Assembly (NCBI RefSeq): GCF_024124665.1
Contig: NZ_JAMXSB010000007.1
Location: 1-64,000, forward strand
Reading direction: 5' to 3'
Length of the DNA stretch: 64,000 nt
Source of the DNA: Pleionea sp. CnH1-48
Lineage (GTDB): Bacteria; Pseudomonadota; Gammaproteobacteria; Enterobacterales; Kangiellaceae
How positions within the stretch are numbered: the first letter of the stretch is position 1; every line of letters begins with the position of its first letter. Below the pieces are notes generated by a model. That model ran no database searches. It was not told the origin of the DNA and worked only from the letters and a program-made list of their open reading frames with translations. Made by a program: the position numbers and the translations under genes. Below are positions 9,061 to 17,790 of this stretch, piece after piece.

Positions 9061-9522
9061 TCATTCAATGTGATAGGGATCGTTAAAACCCAGCTTTTGC
9101 AAAATTTTCGTTTCAATAGATTCCATCTCTTCGGCTTCTTGCTCCTCAATATGATCATAACCGAGCAAATGCAAAGTGCCATGAACCACCATGTGAGCCC
9201 AGTGCGCCTCGGGTGTTTTTTGTTGCTCATCAGCTTCTTGAGCAACCACTTGCGAGCAAATAATCAGATCACCGAGCAAATTGGATGGAATAAAATCAGG
9301 AATATCGGCAGGAAACGACAGCACATTAGTCGGTTTATCTTTACCGCGATACTGCGCATTAAACTGCTGACTTTCTTCTGTCGAGACACAACGCAGTGCA
9401 ATCTCTGCCTCATCCTCAGCATAATCAATCAACGTCAGCGCAGCCTGAATCCATTTAATAAAATCAGCTTCAGGCGGTATTTCTAAATCACTGTCGTTTT
9501 GAACATCGATAAGGATATTCAT
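9061..9522 (-). CDS. ybeY: Endoribonuclease YbeY (rRNA maturation/quality control)
   Basis: 153 residues with the zinc motif H-x3-H-x5-H intact in [11 protein letters not shown] (near residue 113) and the family segment [14 protein letters not shown]. YbeY is a single-strand RNase that acts in 16S rRNA 3'-end maturation and 70S quality control. The start overlaps the phoH stop by 4 bp (ATGA), so the two genes are translationally coupled. 166 bp separate it from corC and hold no gene. Confidence 0.96.
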   Translation of the reverse strand: MNILIDVQNDSDLEIPPEADFIKWIQAALTLIDYAEDEAEIALRCVSTEESQQFNAQYRGKDKPTNVLSFPADIPDFIPSNLLGDLIICSQVVAQEADEQQKTPEAHWAHMVVHGTLHLLGYDHIEEQEAEEMESIETKILQKLGFNDPYHIE

Positions 9523-10520
9523 GACTCGTCACGACTTCCATTGGCATCGTGAGGTCGATTATCAAAACGCTCGTAGGCCTGCACCACCTTTTGTACAACA
9601 GGGTGACGAACAACATCCGTCGACTGAAAAAAGGTAAAGCTAATGTCTTTTACACCTTTGAGTACCTGAATCGCTTGTCTCAGACCAGAATCCTTGCCTC
9701 TTGGTAAATCAATCTGGGTAATGTCGCCTGTAATTACAGCGCGCGAATTAAAACCGATACGAGTCAGCAGCATCTTCATCTGCTCGGCTGTCGTATTCTG
9801 ACTTTCATCCAGAATGATAAAAGCCTCATTTAATGTTCGCCCACGCATATAAGCCAAAGGAGCCACTTCGATAACATTACGCTCCATCAACTTGGCCACT
9901 TTTTCAAACCCTAACATTTCGTATAAAGCGTCATATAAAGGTCGAAGATAAGGATCCACTTTCTGAGCCATATCACCGGGTAAGAAGCCCAGCCGCTCAC
10001 CGGCTTCTACCGCAGGTCGTGTCAAAATAATACGACGCACTTCTTGCCGCTCAAGCGCATCCACCGCACAGGCAACGGCAAGATAGGTCTTACCCGTCCC
10101 CGCAGGTCCGATCCCAAAACTGATATCATGACTCAATATATATTCGAGATACTTAGTCTGATTAGCACCCCGAGGGCGGATCTTTCCACGGCGGGTAGCA
10201 ATAGAAACTTCCTGCTGGCCATGACTTTCAGCAGCCACAGTGAGTTGCTGACATTGCTCTTGCAACAATAGATGAATCGATTGGAGCTTTAATGCCTGGC
10301 CGTTTTGAGTATCAAGATACAGGCTCTCTAACACCTCGCGACCAACCCGAATATTTTCAGGTTCTCCGATAAGGTGAAAGCTGTTGCCACGATTACTGAC
10401 TTCTATCCCTAAACGTCGCTCTATTAAGCGAAAATTTTCATCCAGATAACCACAAAGGTTTGCCAGCCTCTCATTATCGGCTGGCTCCAATGAAAAATCC
10501 AAAGAACTAAGTTGTCCCAA
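9519..10520 (-). CDS. phoH: PhoH-like ATPase (YbeZ)
   Basis: 333 residues. An N-terminal KH-like region (about 20-80) precedes the PhoH NTPase domain with Walker [12 protein letters not shown], the [16 protein letters not shown] block and Walker [10 protein letters not shown]. The start is a TTG (10518-10520) placed 7 nt after AAGAGG; no ATG fits as well. PhoH-like proteins are RNA-linked ATPases that partner YbeY. The gene lies 14 bp after miaB. Confidence 0.95.
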   Translation of the reverse strand: MGQLSSLDFSLEPADNERLANLCGYLDENFRLIERRLGIEVSNRGNSFHLIGEPENIRVGREVLESLYLDTQNGQALKLQSIHLLLQEQCQQLTVAAESHGQQEVSIATRRGKIRPRGANQTKYLEYILSHDISFGIGPAGTGKTYLAVACAVDALERQEVRRIILTRPAVEAGERLGFLPGDMAQKVDPYLRPLYDALYEMLGFEKVAKLMERNVIEVAPLAYMRGRTLNEAFIILDESQNTTAEQMKMLLTRIGFNSRAVITGDITQIDLPRGKDSGLRQAIQVLKGVKDISFTFFQSTDVVRHPVVQKVVQAYERFDNRPHDANGSRDES

Positions 10521-10534
10521 AGAAAAACCTCTTT

Positions 10535-11860
10535 TTATTGAATCAATTCTGCTCTCAACGAATTGGGTAATGCTTCTGTGATCATAACATCTGCAAATTG
10601 CCCAATTAATTTATGAGAACCAGTAAAATTAACGACTCGATTGTTTTCTGTTCGTCCACTGAGCTGCATAATGTCTTTCTTGCTTGGCCCTTCAACTAAT
10701 AAACGCTGACGTGTCCCCACCATGCGGCGGCTGATTTCCATCGTCTGCTGATTAATGCGTTGTTGTACCAACTGAAGACGCTCTTTTTTCACCTTCATGT
10801 CTGTATCATCCTCTAAATCAGAGGCAGGTGTTCCAGGTCTTGCACTGTATATAAAGCTGAAGCTGTAGTCATAGCCCACTTCAGCAATCAAATCCATTGT
10901 GGCTTCAAAGTCTTCATCAGTCTCTCCTGGAAACCCAATAATAAAGTCTGAAGACAGGCAAATATCCGGTCGGATCTCTTTCAATCGATTGATTTTCTCA
11001 AGATACTCCGCCGCCGTGTGGCCACGTTTCATAGCCGCAAGAATGCTATCAGAACCACTTTGAACAGGTAAATGCAGATGACTAACCAGCTCAGGTACAT
11101 CACGATAAACTTCAATGAGGCTATCAGAGAACTCAACCGGGTGAGACGTGGTAAAACGAATCCGATCAATACCGTCTACCGCCGCAACATAGGTAATCAG
11201 CTCTGCCAGATCAGCCAAACGTCCATCATGAGTTTCACCACGGTAAGCATTCACGTTCTGCCCAAGCAGATTAATTTCTCGAACGCCCTGGTCCGCTAGC
11301 TCGGCAACTTCGGCAATCACGTCATCAAACGGACGGCTCACCTCTTCGCCACGAGTATAAGGAACCACACAGAAAGTACAGTATTTGCTACAACCTTCCA
11401 TAATAGACACGAAAGCGGTCGGACCTTCTGCTCGAGGTTCAGGTAAGCGATCAAACTTTTCTATTTCAGGGAATGAAATATCGATAACCGGATTATGATC
11501 AGTCTTCACACTGTCGATCATATCTGGCAGGCGGTGCAGTGTCTGAGGACCAAAGACCATATCAACAAAAGGCGCACGACGGCGAATTGAGTCGCCTTCC
11601 TGACTCGCAACACAACCACCGACACCAATCATCAGATCGGGGTTATCTTTCTTCATGTTTTTCCACTGTCCTAACTGAGAAAACACCTTCTCTTGTGCTT
11701 TTTCTCTAATAGAACAGGTATTTAGCAGAAGAACATCCGCATCATCGGGATTATCGGTAACTTCATACTCATGTGAGTCATTCAGTAAGTCAGCCATACG
11801 AGACGAATCATACTCGTTCATCTGACAACCCCAGGTTTTGATATATAGCTTTTTGGTCAT
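10535..11860 (-). CDS. miaB: tRNA-2-methylthio-N6-dimethylallyladenosine synthase
   Basis: 441 residues with the three MiaB domains. The UPF0004 domain has [27 protein letters not shown] and [11 protein letters not shown], supplying three Cys for the auxiliary [4Fe-4S] cluster. The radical-SAM motif is CSKYCTFC, and a C-terminal TRAM domain covers about 375-440. It methylthiolates the isopentenyl-adenosine at position 37 of tRNAs that read U-initial codons. It is first in the miaB-phoH-ybeY-corC-lnt cluster. Its promoter must lie in 11861-12020, which holds no gene. Confidence 0.97.
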   Translation of the reverse strand: MTKKLYIKTWGCQMNEYDSSRMADLLNDSHEYEVTDNPDDADVLLLNTCSIREKAQEKVFSQLGQWKNMKKDNPDLMIGVGGCVASQEGDSIRRRAPFVDMVFGPQTLHRLPDMIDSVKTDHNPVIDISFPEIEKFDRLPEPRAEGPTAFVSIMEGCSKYCTFCVVPYTRGEEVSRPFDDVIAEVAELADQGVREINLLGQNVNAYRGETHDGRLADLAELITYVAAVDGIDRIRFTTSHPVEFSDSLIEVYRDVPELVSHLHLPVQSGSDSILAAMKRGHTAAEYLEKINRLKEIRPDICLSSDFIIGFPGETDEDFEATMDLIAEVGYDYSFSFIYSARPGTPASDLEDDTDMKVKKERLQLVQQRINQQTMEISRRMVGTRQRLLVEGPSKKDIMQLSGRTENNRVVNFTGSHKLIGQFADVMITEALPNSLRAELIQ

Positions 11861-12020
11861 ACTTCCGCGCTAATAAAATTAAGACGACTTAACAAAGCCG
11901 ACCATTATACCATCGGTTAAATTGCGTTCACCAGTTTAAAAATGCGAAAAATTAAAGCCTGAGACTCATCCAGGTTAAAATAAGCTCAATCCGTTGCAAC
12001 AACATCCAATACGTGGTGTT

Positions 12021-12329
12021 TTAATCTCCTATCGAGCGAATGAGTGTTTGCTCGATCATTTCCAGTTCTTCGTCAAAAGCCTCAAAATCCTCTATCTCGA
12101 CGGCTTCTTGTGCTGGCGCAGCCTCTTCGACTGTATCATCGTCGTAAGTCTGAGTTTCGCTAATCTGCTTACGTGCTCCCTGCGCTGCTCGCTGCATCAT
12201 CTGACGATTTAAATCCGATAGTCCAGCCATGAGAATGGTTAACTGGCGACCTTCTCGTTCGTCAGTAAAAGGCACATCATTAAGCTTGCGCAAAAGCTCT
12301 AATAGAGGTTTTTTGGTCCAGCTGGCCAT
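12021..12329 (-). CDS. Small acidic protein of unknown function
   Basis: 102 residues, not recognised. The N-terminal half is basic and helical (MASWTKKPLLELLRKLNDVP, with further NRQMMQRAAQGARKQ). The C-terminal half is strongly acidic (YDDDTVEEAAPAQEAVEIED and FDEELEMIEQ) and predicted helical. There is no signal or membrane segment. It is transcribed away from the divergent ACP phosphodiesterase gene, with about 120 bp shared as the promoter region. Ribosome-site support is weak, but the composition is protein-like and the start (MASW) is plausible. Confidence 0.6.
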   Translation of the reverse strand: MASWTKKPLLELLRKLNDVPFTDEREGRQLTILMAGLSDLNRQMMQRAAQGARKQISETQTYDDDTVEEAAPAQEAVEIEDFEAFDEELEMIEQTLIRSIGD

Positions 12330-12448
12330 AAACGTGTTTAATCCTCATGTGATTTATCAAAGTCATTGCAATTTTAAGCATAGAGGTATAATGAAAGAAT
12401 TCCAAATATCACGTTTAGAATTGCTACCGAGTACTCAAAGGAAACCGA

Positions 12449-13024
12449 TTGAACTACTTAGCTCATGCGCGCCTGTCACCGCCCGACCCTTTAATGACTA
12501 TTGGCAATCTCATCGCCGATCATGTAAGAGGAAGATTGCCCGAGGCCTGGCCAAGCTCACTCACGGCCGGAGTCACCATGCACCGACAAACCGACAATTA
12601 CTTTGATCACCATCCGCGTATTGCTGCTATCCGCCAAGGCTTTCCTCAAGGTGTCAGGCGATTCTCGGGTATTGCCATTGATCTCGCTTTTGACCATTGG
12701 TTAGCGCTCAACTGGGACGCTCAAGAAGATATCAGTCTGGAGGATTTCCAACAGGATATCAGCCAGCTATTACGTATGCATTGGCAATACATTCCCAACT
12801 CACAACAAGCATTTATGGATTACCTGATCAGCAGGCAGCTCTTTGTTCGCTACCAAACACCCGAAAGCATTTTAAACACAGCCCATCGGCTGGCTCAGCG
12901 CTTTAAAGATCCAGAGCCTTTGATCGCAGTCACAACCACACTGGTTTCTTCTATTGAATCTTATGAGGAAGTATTCAGTGACGTTTGGCAAGATACTCAA
13001 AGCCACTTTGAGAACTTGCCGTAA
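12449..13024 (+). CDS. acpH: Acyl-carrier-protein phosphodiesterase
   Basis: 191 residues of the AcpH/DUF479 family: MNYLAHARLSPPDPLMTIGN, LIADHVRG, VTMHRQTDNYFDHHP, RRFSGIAIDLAFDHWLA and a helical C-terminus. The metal-binding His/Asp residues of the HD-like fold (HRQTDNYFDHHP, DLAFDHW) are present. AcpH hydrolyses the 4'-phosphopantetheine from holo-ACP. The start is TTG at 12449, preceded by AAAGGA at good spacing; the encoded MNYLAHA matches the family N-terminus, which begins M-N-[FY]-L-A-H. Confidence 0.93.
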   Translation: MNYLAHARLSPPDPLMTIGNLIADHVRGRLPEAWPSSLTAGVTMHRQTDNYFDHHPRIAAIRQGFPQGVRRFSGIAIDLAFDHWLALNWDAQEDISLEDFQQDISQLLRMHWQYIPNSQQAFMDYLISRQLFVRYQTPESILNTAHRLAQRFKDPEPLIAVTTTLVSSIESYEEVFSDVWQDTQSHFENLP

Positions 13025-13026
13025 GG

Positions 13027-13512
13027 TTATTTTTTCTTCTGATAAACACCGTAAAACACACTGGTCCAATGGGTGCCTTTGTCGCGGCTCATTTCCCAAA
13101 TTTGATGCACATCTCCATTCTTTTTCGGCTTCCAACGAATACGATGCAATTCTTTTTTTCCTTTGGCATCCACCTGCTCTCCTGATAATTCCATGGTATT
13201 TCCTTTCCAGCGACCTTCCAACACCAACAGGCGCCCACCGTTATCAACCCAGGTTTGGTGCCAAAGCTTGCGGCTGGCATCATAAATATTAAAACTTTGC
13301 CCATGATAACCGCTGGTAGCAGAATAGCTTTCATGAACCACACAGTTACCCATTTGTTTGGTAATCGTGTTGGTGCCAGCCACCTTTCCATCTTTTTGAT
13401 AGACCGTCCACTCTCCCAGCCAAAAATCAAACTGTTTGAATGCAGCTTTATCACATTGTGCCCAAGACAATGACACAAAACACAAACTTATGATGATGAT
13501 CAATATACGCAT
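13027..13512 (-). CDS. Exported calycin-like protein (DUF1579-type)
   Basis: 161 residues. A signal peptide (MRILIIIISLCFVSLSWAQ) is followed by FDFWLGEWTVYQKDGKVAGT, CVVHESYSATSGYHGQSFNI and YDASRKLWHQTWVDNGG, the beta-rich pattern with W-x-G-x-W typical of DUF1579-like lipocalin-fold proteins. The ATG at 13512 is preferred over the in-frame TTG at 13524 because GAGAG lies just upstream. Its 3' end comes 2 bp from the convergent acpH stop. A periplasmic ligand-binding role is possible but unproven. Confidence 0.75.
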   Translation of the reverse strand: MRILIIIISLCFVSLSWAQCDKAAFKQFDFWLGEWTVYQKDGKVAGTNTITKQMGNCVVHESYSATSGYHGQSFNIYDASRKLWHQTWVDNGGRLLVLEGRWKGNTMELSGEQVDAKGKKELHRIRWKPKKNGDVHQIWEMSRDKGTHWTSVFYGVYQKKK

Positions 13513-13535
13513 AAAAACTCTCAACTAAAGGGGCG

Positions 13536-13564
13536 AAAAAAAGGCAGCTTACGCTGCCTTTTTA
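13536..13564 (-). terminator. Intrinsic terminator after pnp
   Basis: Stem AAAGGCAGC (13540-13548) pairs with 13553-13561 and is followed by a T-run on the minus strand, just after the pnp stop at 13569. Confidence 0.85.
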
Positions 13565-13568
13565 AGTC

Positions 13569-15701
13569 TTACTCGTTTGAACCTGCGTTTTCAGCAGCAG
13601 GTGCCGGCTCTTGAGCCGGTGGATCGATTAAGACTTTCATACTTAATCGAACACGTCCCTGACGGTCAATCTCAAGTACCTTAACTTTCACTTTGTCGCC
13701 AATGGCCAAGTGATCGGTGACTTTGTTGACACGCTCGTGAGCTATTTGAGAGATGTGAACCAAGCCATCTTTGCCTGGCTTAATATTCACAAATGCACCA
13801 AAGTCTGCAATACGTGTTACTAGACCTTCATAGATAGCGCCTTCTTCAACGTCTTCTACGATATCTTTAATGCGCTGTTGTGCGCCTTCACCGGCTGACT
13901 TTTCAACAGCAGCGATGCGTACTGTTCCATCATCATCGATTTCAATGGTCGCACCAGTTTCTTCGGTAATAGAACGAATAACACTACCGCCCTTACCAAT
14001 AACTTCTGCAATCTTCTCAGGATCGATTTTGATAGTAAGAATGCGTGGTGCAAACTCAGAGATGTCATCACGGTGAGCTGGAATCGCTTCGTTCATCACT
14101 TTCAAAATGTGTAAGCGACCAGATTGAGCCTGATGTAAAGCCACTTCCATGATTTCTTTGGTAATGCCTTCAATTTTGATATCCATCTGCAACGCAGTGA
14201 TACCGTCATCAGTACCCGCAACCTTAAAGTCCATATCGCCTAAGTGATCTTCATCACCCAGAATGTCAGATAGAACAACAAAGTTATCACCTTCTTTTAC
14301 CAATCCCATCGCGATACCGGCAACAGGCGCTTTTAATGGCACACCCGCGTCCATTAACGCTAAGCTGGTGCCACATACGCTGGCCATAGAGCTTGAACCG
14401 TTAGATTCAGTGATCTCCGAAACCACACGTAATGTATAAGGGAAGTCTGCAGCAGAAGGGACAACGGCCTGCATACCACGCTTAGCCAAACGTCCGTGAC
14501 CAATTTCACGACGCTTAGGGCCGCTCATAAAGCCAGTTTCGCCAACACAGTAAGGAGGGAAGTTGTAGTGCAACATGAAGGCATTCTTCGACTCGCCTAA
14601 TAGGCTGTCAACGATTTGCGCGTCACGCTCAGTACCTAAAGTCGCAACCACTAAGGCCTGAGTTTCGCCACGAGTAAACAACGCCGAGCCGTGAGTACGT
14701 GGCAAGATGCCTGTTTTGATATACAGAGCACGAACCATGTCACTTTCGCGACCATCAATACGAGGCTGACCTGCAACAATGCGCGAGCGAACAACACTTT
14801 TTTCTAGCTTAGAGAAAAAGGCTTTCACGTCGTCAGCGTCAATTCCGCTTTCTTCTGTCGCCAAAGCAGCAACAACGCCTTCACGAATTTCACCTAAACG
14901 GTCATAGCGCTGCATTTTGTCGGCAATCTGATAAGCACTAGTAACATCCGCTTCAGCCATAGAGAATACTTTATCTTTTAGCTCAGTATTTTCTTCTGCT
15001 GGTTTCCAGTCCCAGTGGTCGATTTCTACTGCAGAGGCAAACTCATGGATGGCTTTAATAGCAATCTGTGACTCAGCATGGCCAAACATAACCGCGCCCA
15101 ACATAACAGACTCAGACAGCTCTTTTGCTTCTGATTCAACCATCAGTACAGCGCTTTCTGTACCAGCAACAACCAAATCCAACTCCGACTCAGCCAGTTC
15201 TGCCTGAGTTGGGTTTAAAATATATTCACCGTTTTTATAACCAACACGAGCCGCGCCCAGAGGACCATGGAATGGAATTCCAGAAATTGCTAATGCAGCC
15301 GACGTACCAATCATGGCAACAATATCGGGCTCAATTTCAGGGTTAATAGATACAACGGTTGCAACAACTTGCACTTCGTTCATGAAGTGATCTGGGAATA
15401 ATGGACGAATAGGACGGTCAATCAGACGCGCAATCAAAGTTTCGCGGTCACTTGGGCGGCCTTCTCGCTTAATAAAGCCACCTGGAATTTTACCTGCTGC
15501 GTAAGTTTTTTCTTGATAGTTCACAGTCAAGGGGAAGAAGTCTTGGCCTTCTTTTACATCTTTTTTACCCACTACACTGACTAGAACTGAAGTGCCTTCC
15601 ATATCAATTAATACGGCACCAGTTGATTGACGGGCAATCTCCCCCGTCTCCAAGGTGACAGTTCGGCCACCAAATTCAAAGCTTCTCTTTATGGGATTCA
15701 C
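13569..15701 (-). CDS. pnp: Polyribonucleotide nucleotidyltransferase (PNPase)
   Basis: 710 residues, full length. Two RNase PH domains (about 10-140 and 325-460) flank an alpha-helical domain, and are followed by KH ([20 protein letters not shown]) and S1 ([31 protein letters not shown]). Signature segments include [26 protein letters not shown] and [12 protein letters not shown]. It degrades mRNA 3'-to-5' by phosphorolysis and is a degradosome component in relatives. It is co-oriented with rpsO 112 bp upstream, with a hairpin between them, the classical rpsO-pnp arrangement in which the pnp leader is processed and autoregulated. Confidence 0.98.
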   Translation of the reverse strand: MNPIKRSFEFGGRTVTLETGEIARQSTGAVLIDMEGTSVLVSVVGKKDVKEGQDFFPLTVNYQEKTYAAGKIPGGFIKREGRPSDRETLIARLIDRPIRPLFPDHFMNEVQVVATVVSINPEIEPDIVAMIGTSAALAISGIPFHGPLGAARVGYKNGEYILNPTQAELAESELDLVVAGTESAVLMVESEAKELSESVMLGAVMFGHAESQIAIKAIHEFASAVEIDHWDWKPAEENTELKDKVFSMAEADVTSAYQIADKMQRYDRLGEIREGVVAALATEESGIDADDVKAFFSKLEKSVVRSRIVAGQPRIDGRESDMVRALYIKTGILPRTHGSALFTRGETQALVVATLGTERDAQIVDSLLGESKNAFMLHYNFPPYCVGETGFMSGPKRREIGHGRLAKRGMQAVVPSAADFPYTLRVVSEITESNGSSSMASVCGTSLALMDAGVPLKAPVAGIAMGLVKEGDNFVVLSDILGDEDHLGDMDFKVAGTDDGITALQMDIKIEGITKEIMEVALHQAQSGRLHILKVMNEAIPAHRDDISEFAPRILTIKIDPEKIAEVIGKGGSVIRSITEETGATIEIDDDGTVRIAAVEKSAGEGAQQRIKDIVEDVEEGAIYEGLVTRIADFGAFVNIKPGKDGLVHISQIAHERVNKVTDHLAIGDKVKVKVLEIDRQGRVRLSMKVLIDPPAQEPAPAAENAGSNE

Positions 15702-15775
15702 AAGGTTTCCTTAATCGATTTATTCATAATTTCGATATTTTTTTACATTTCTCTTTTTTGCATAGGAATAATAGC

Positions 15776-15803
15776 AAAAAGGGGCCATGAAGGCCCCTTT
15801 TCG
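15776..15803 (-). terminator. rpsO-pnp intergenic terminator/attenuator
   Basis: Stem AAAAGGGGCC (15777-15786) pairs with 15792-15801 and is followed by T-rich sequence on the minus strand, 12 bp after the rpsO stop. It partially separates rpsO from pnp. Confidence 0.8.
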
Positions 15804-15812
15804 TTAGCGTTA

Positions 15813-16082
15813 TTAGCGACGCAGACCCAGTTTCTGAATCAAGCTGCTATAGCGCTCTAAGTCTTTTCGCTTGAGGTAGTCAAGCAGCTTACGGCGCTGA
15901 CTAACCATTCTCAACAAGCCACGACGCGAATGGTGGTCATGGATGTGCTTTTTGAAGTGTCCCTGAAGGTGATTAATTTGAGCAGTTAATAATGCTACCT
16001 GAACTTCTGGGGAACCCGTGTCGCCTTCGCCACGTGCGTGATCAGCGACAATGCTTGCTTTTGCTTCAGCAGATAAAGACAT
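15813..16082 (-). CDS. rpsO: 30S ribosomal protein S15
   Basis: 89 residues, exact family length, with the conserved [40 protein letters not shown] and [10 protein letters not shown] blocks. S15 binds the central domain of 16S rRNA early in 30S assembly. Normally truB lies directly upstream of rpsO; here about 6 kb of other genes stand between them. Confidence 0.99.
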   Translation of the reverse strand: MSLSAEAKASIVADHARGEGDTGSPEVQVALLTAQINHLQGHFKKHIHDHHSRRGLLRMVSQRRKLLDYLKRKDLERYSSLIQKLGLRR

Positions 16083-16256
16083 GTTTCATTTCTCCGTTAG
16101 TGAGTTACTACTTACACTCTTAGCCGATCACTAATTCAGCCAGAGCTATAAATAAGCCGCGCAATTCTACCCGACTCCCCTTAAGGCAGCAAGCAAAATG
16201 CATAGTAAATGCCCTAATTAGCAAAGATTAAAGTAGACACTCGCCCAAATAATCGA

Positions 16257-16370
16257 TTCAAAGTGCACGCAGGAGGCAAGTAAGCCAATTTCCCAAGGGT
16301 TAAAGCACTACTGGCGGGGTAAGTGCGTGCAGCCAGCTCACGCAAAATTTGCAAAGTGACGAATATCCAT
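16257..16370. repeat. Dispersed intergenic repeat, copy 2
   Basis: Begins TTCAAAGTGCACGCAGGAGG and ends TGCAAAGTGACGAATAT. The blocks GGCAAGTAAGCCAAT and GTGCGTGCAGCCAGC match those of the copy at 2371-2486 in the same order. It ends at the stop codon of the phosphatase gene. The rest of 16083-16256 (rpsO upstream region) holds the rpsO promoter but no gene. Confidence 0.55.
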
Positions 16371-17665
16371 TAAGGCATCAAGGTGTTTTTAATCGCAATA
16401 AGAGTCTGGTCGTCATTAATACGCTTACCGCCAAGGAACTCATTAAGGGTTCCATCAATGCTCTCTAGCAAGGACTGTGCACTGCCGCTATGTTGACGAA
16501 CCAGCTCGACCACCCGCTCAATACCGAATTCTTCTCCAGCAGGACTTGTCGATTCAATAACACCGTCTGTGTAAGCCAATAATAAATCCCCCGGCTCAAA
16601 GGTCACTTCTAGAATTTCCCACTGGTACTCTCGCAATACTCCCAGAGGAATGTCTTGAGACTTGTCCAACAAAATAATCTCACCGTTACTCTTACGAACA
16701 ATGGCAGGAGGATGGCCAGCGGACGCATAGCGCAGAACCTGGGTTACAGGTTCATAGTTTGCCGTAAACAGAGTCACTATATTGCCGCGATTTTTACGCG
16801 TAAAGAAATGCTGATTTAAATAATTAATAACTTCTGCGGGGGCGGTCTCAAAATCCCCTTTAAAGGTTCGTAAAATAGCGTCTAACATGGCCGCTTCAAT
16901 AGCAGCACCGGGTCCGTGGCCGGACACATCAGCAATCACCAGCCCCCAGGCTGATAATTGGTCATCGTAATCAGGATAAACTTCCGTTAAATATTGAGAC
17001 AGATCCACCAGATCATAATAGTCTCCGCCAACATACTTGAAGGTTCGAAAAATAACACTGGAATCAACGCCTGGCAGTTCAAATTTATCAGGGTGAAGGG
17101 CTTGCTGAATATTGGCCATAGAACTCAGTTCATTGCCAATCCAATGATTCATTTCGTCATACTGTCGACGGAACAGGCGATGCTGCTCTTGCGCGAAAAA
17201 CAGATGGCACATAGAAACAAACGGAACATAGTCAAGCGACTCTACAAAGTCGGGCTCATTGACGAGCAATAACAACCAATGCTTTGCCTTTCCTTCCAGA
17301 ATAATAGGAATAGGTAATACATAGTCAACAGCAAAACCGATACGCTCAAAAAATCGCTCATTAGCGAATGAGTTGCGAGCAAATAACTTAGGTTCAGACT
17401 TGCGAGCTTCGAAACATAACTCTGGCACCACAAAAAGACGATTGGCTTCTGATATACCTAATAAAGAATCTCGCTCCAAAACAATCTCTTCACCATTAAC
17501 AATACCTTTAAACTCAAATTGATGATCATTACCCACTTCTGCCATCAAGGCAAAAGGAACCTCGACGCCTAAGCGACACAATAAGTTTTTTAAAAGGCTT
17601 AAACTCGACTGTTGAGCCGGTTGGCTTGAATAGCAAAGCAGTTCGTAGAGCTCTTGAGTTGTCAT
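16370..17665 (-). CDS. PP2C-family (RsbU/SpoIIE-type) serine phosphatase with GAF-like N-terminus
   Basis: About 431 residues. The C-terminal half is a SpoIIE-type phosphatase: FRTFKYVGGDYYDLVDLSQY, VIADVSGHGPGAAIEAAMLD, GNIVTLFTANYEP, RYASAGHPPAIVRK, LLAYTDGVIE and NDDQTLIAIK, with the metal-binding Asp residues retained. The N-terminal ~180 residues look GAF-like (FEFKGIVNGEEIVLERDSLL) and would be the sensor. Such enzymes dephosphorylate anti-sigma-factor antagonists in partner-switching systems, but no kinase or antagonist gene is adjacent. ATG at 17665 is preferred over the GTG one codon upstream. It follows the terminator of the TonB receptor, so it has its own promoter. Confidence 0.9.
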   Translation of the reverse strand: MTTQELYELLCYSSQPAQQSSLSLLKNLLCRLGVEVPFALMAEVGNDHQFEFKGIVNGEEIVLERDSLLGISEANRLFVVPELCFEARKSEPKLFARNSFANERFFERIGFAVDYVLPIPIILEGKAKHWLLLLVNEPDFVESLDYVPFVSMCHLFFAQEQHRLFRRQYDEMNHWIGNELSSMANIQQALHPDKFELPGVDSSVIFRTFKYVGGDYYDLVDLSQYLTEVYPDYDDQLSAWGLVIADVSGHGPGAAIEAAMLDAILRTFKGDFETAPAEVINYLNQHFFTRKNRGNIVTLFTANYEPVTQVLRYASAGHPPAIVRKSNGEIILLDKSQDIPLGVLREYQWEILEVTFEPGDLLLAYTDGVIESTSPAGEEFGIERVVELVRQHSGSAQSLLESIDGTLNEFLGGKRINDDQTLIAIKNTLMP

Positions 17666-17750
17666 CACAAAACATTGAAGTCCGTCAATGATATAGATGA
17701 ATACTAGAGTGAACTAAAAGTGAATTCAACGATAATCCGAGAAGAATAAA

Positions 17751-17778
17751 ATAAAGCCAGCAATAATGCTGGCTTTAT
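17751..17778 (-). terminator. Intrinsic terminator after second TonB receptor
   Basis: Ten-bp stem (17753-17762 with 17767-17776), loop ATAA, T-rich tail on the minus strand, 13 bp after the receptor stop. Confidence 0.85.
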
Positions 17779-17790
17779 TCTTAAAAGTTA

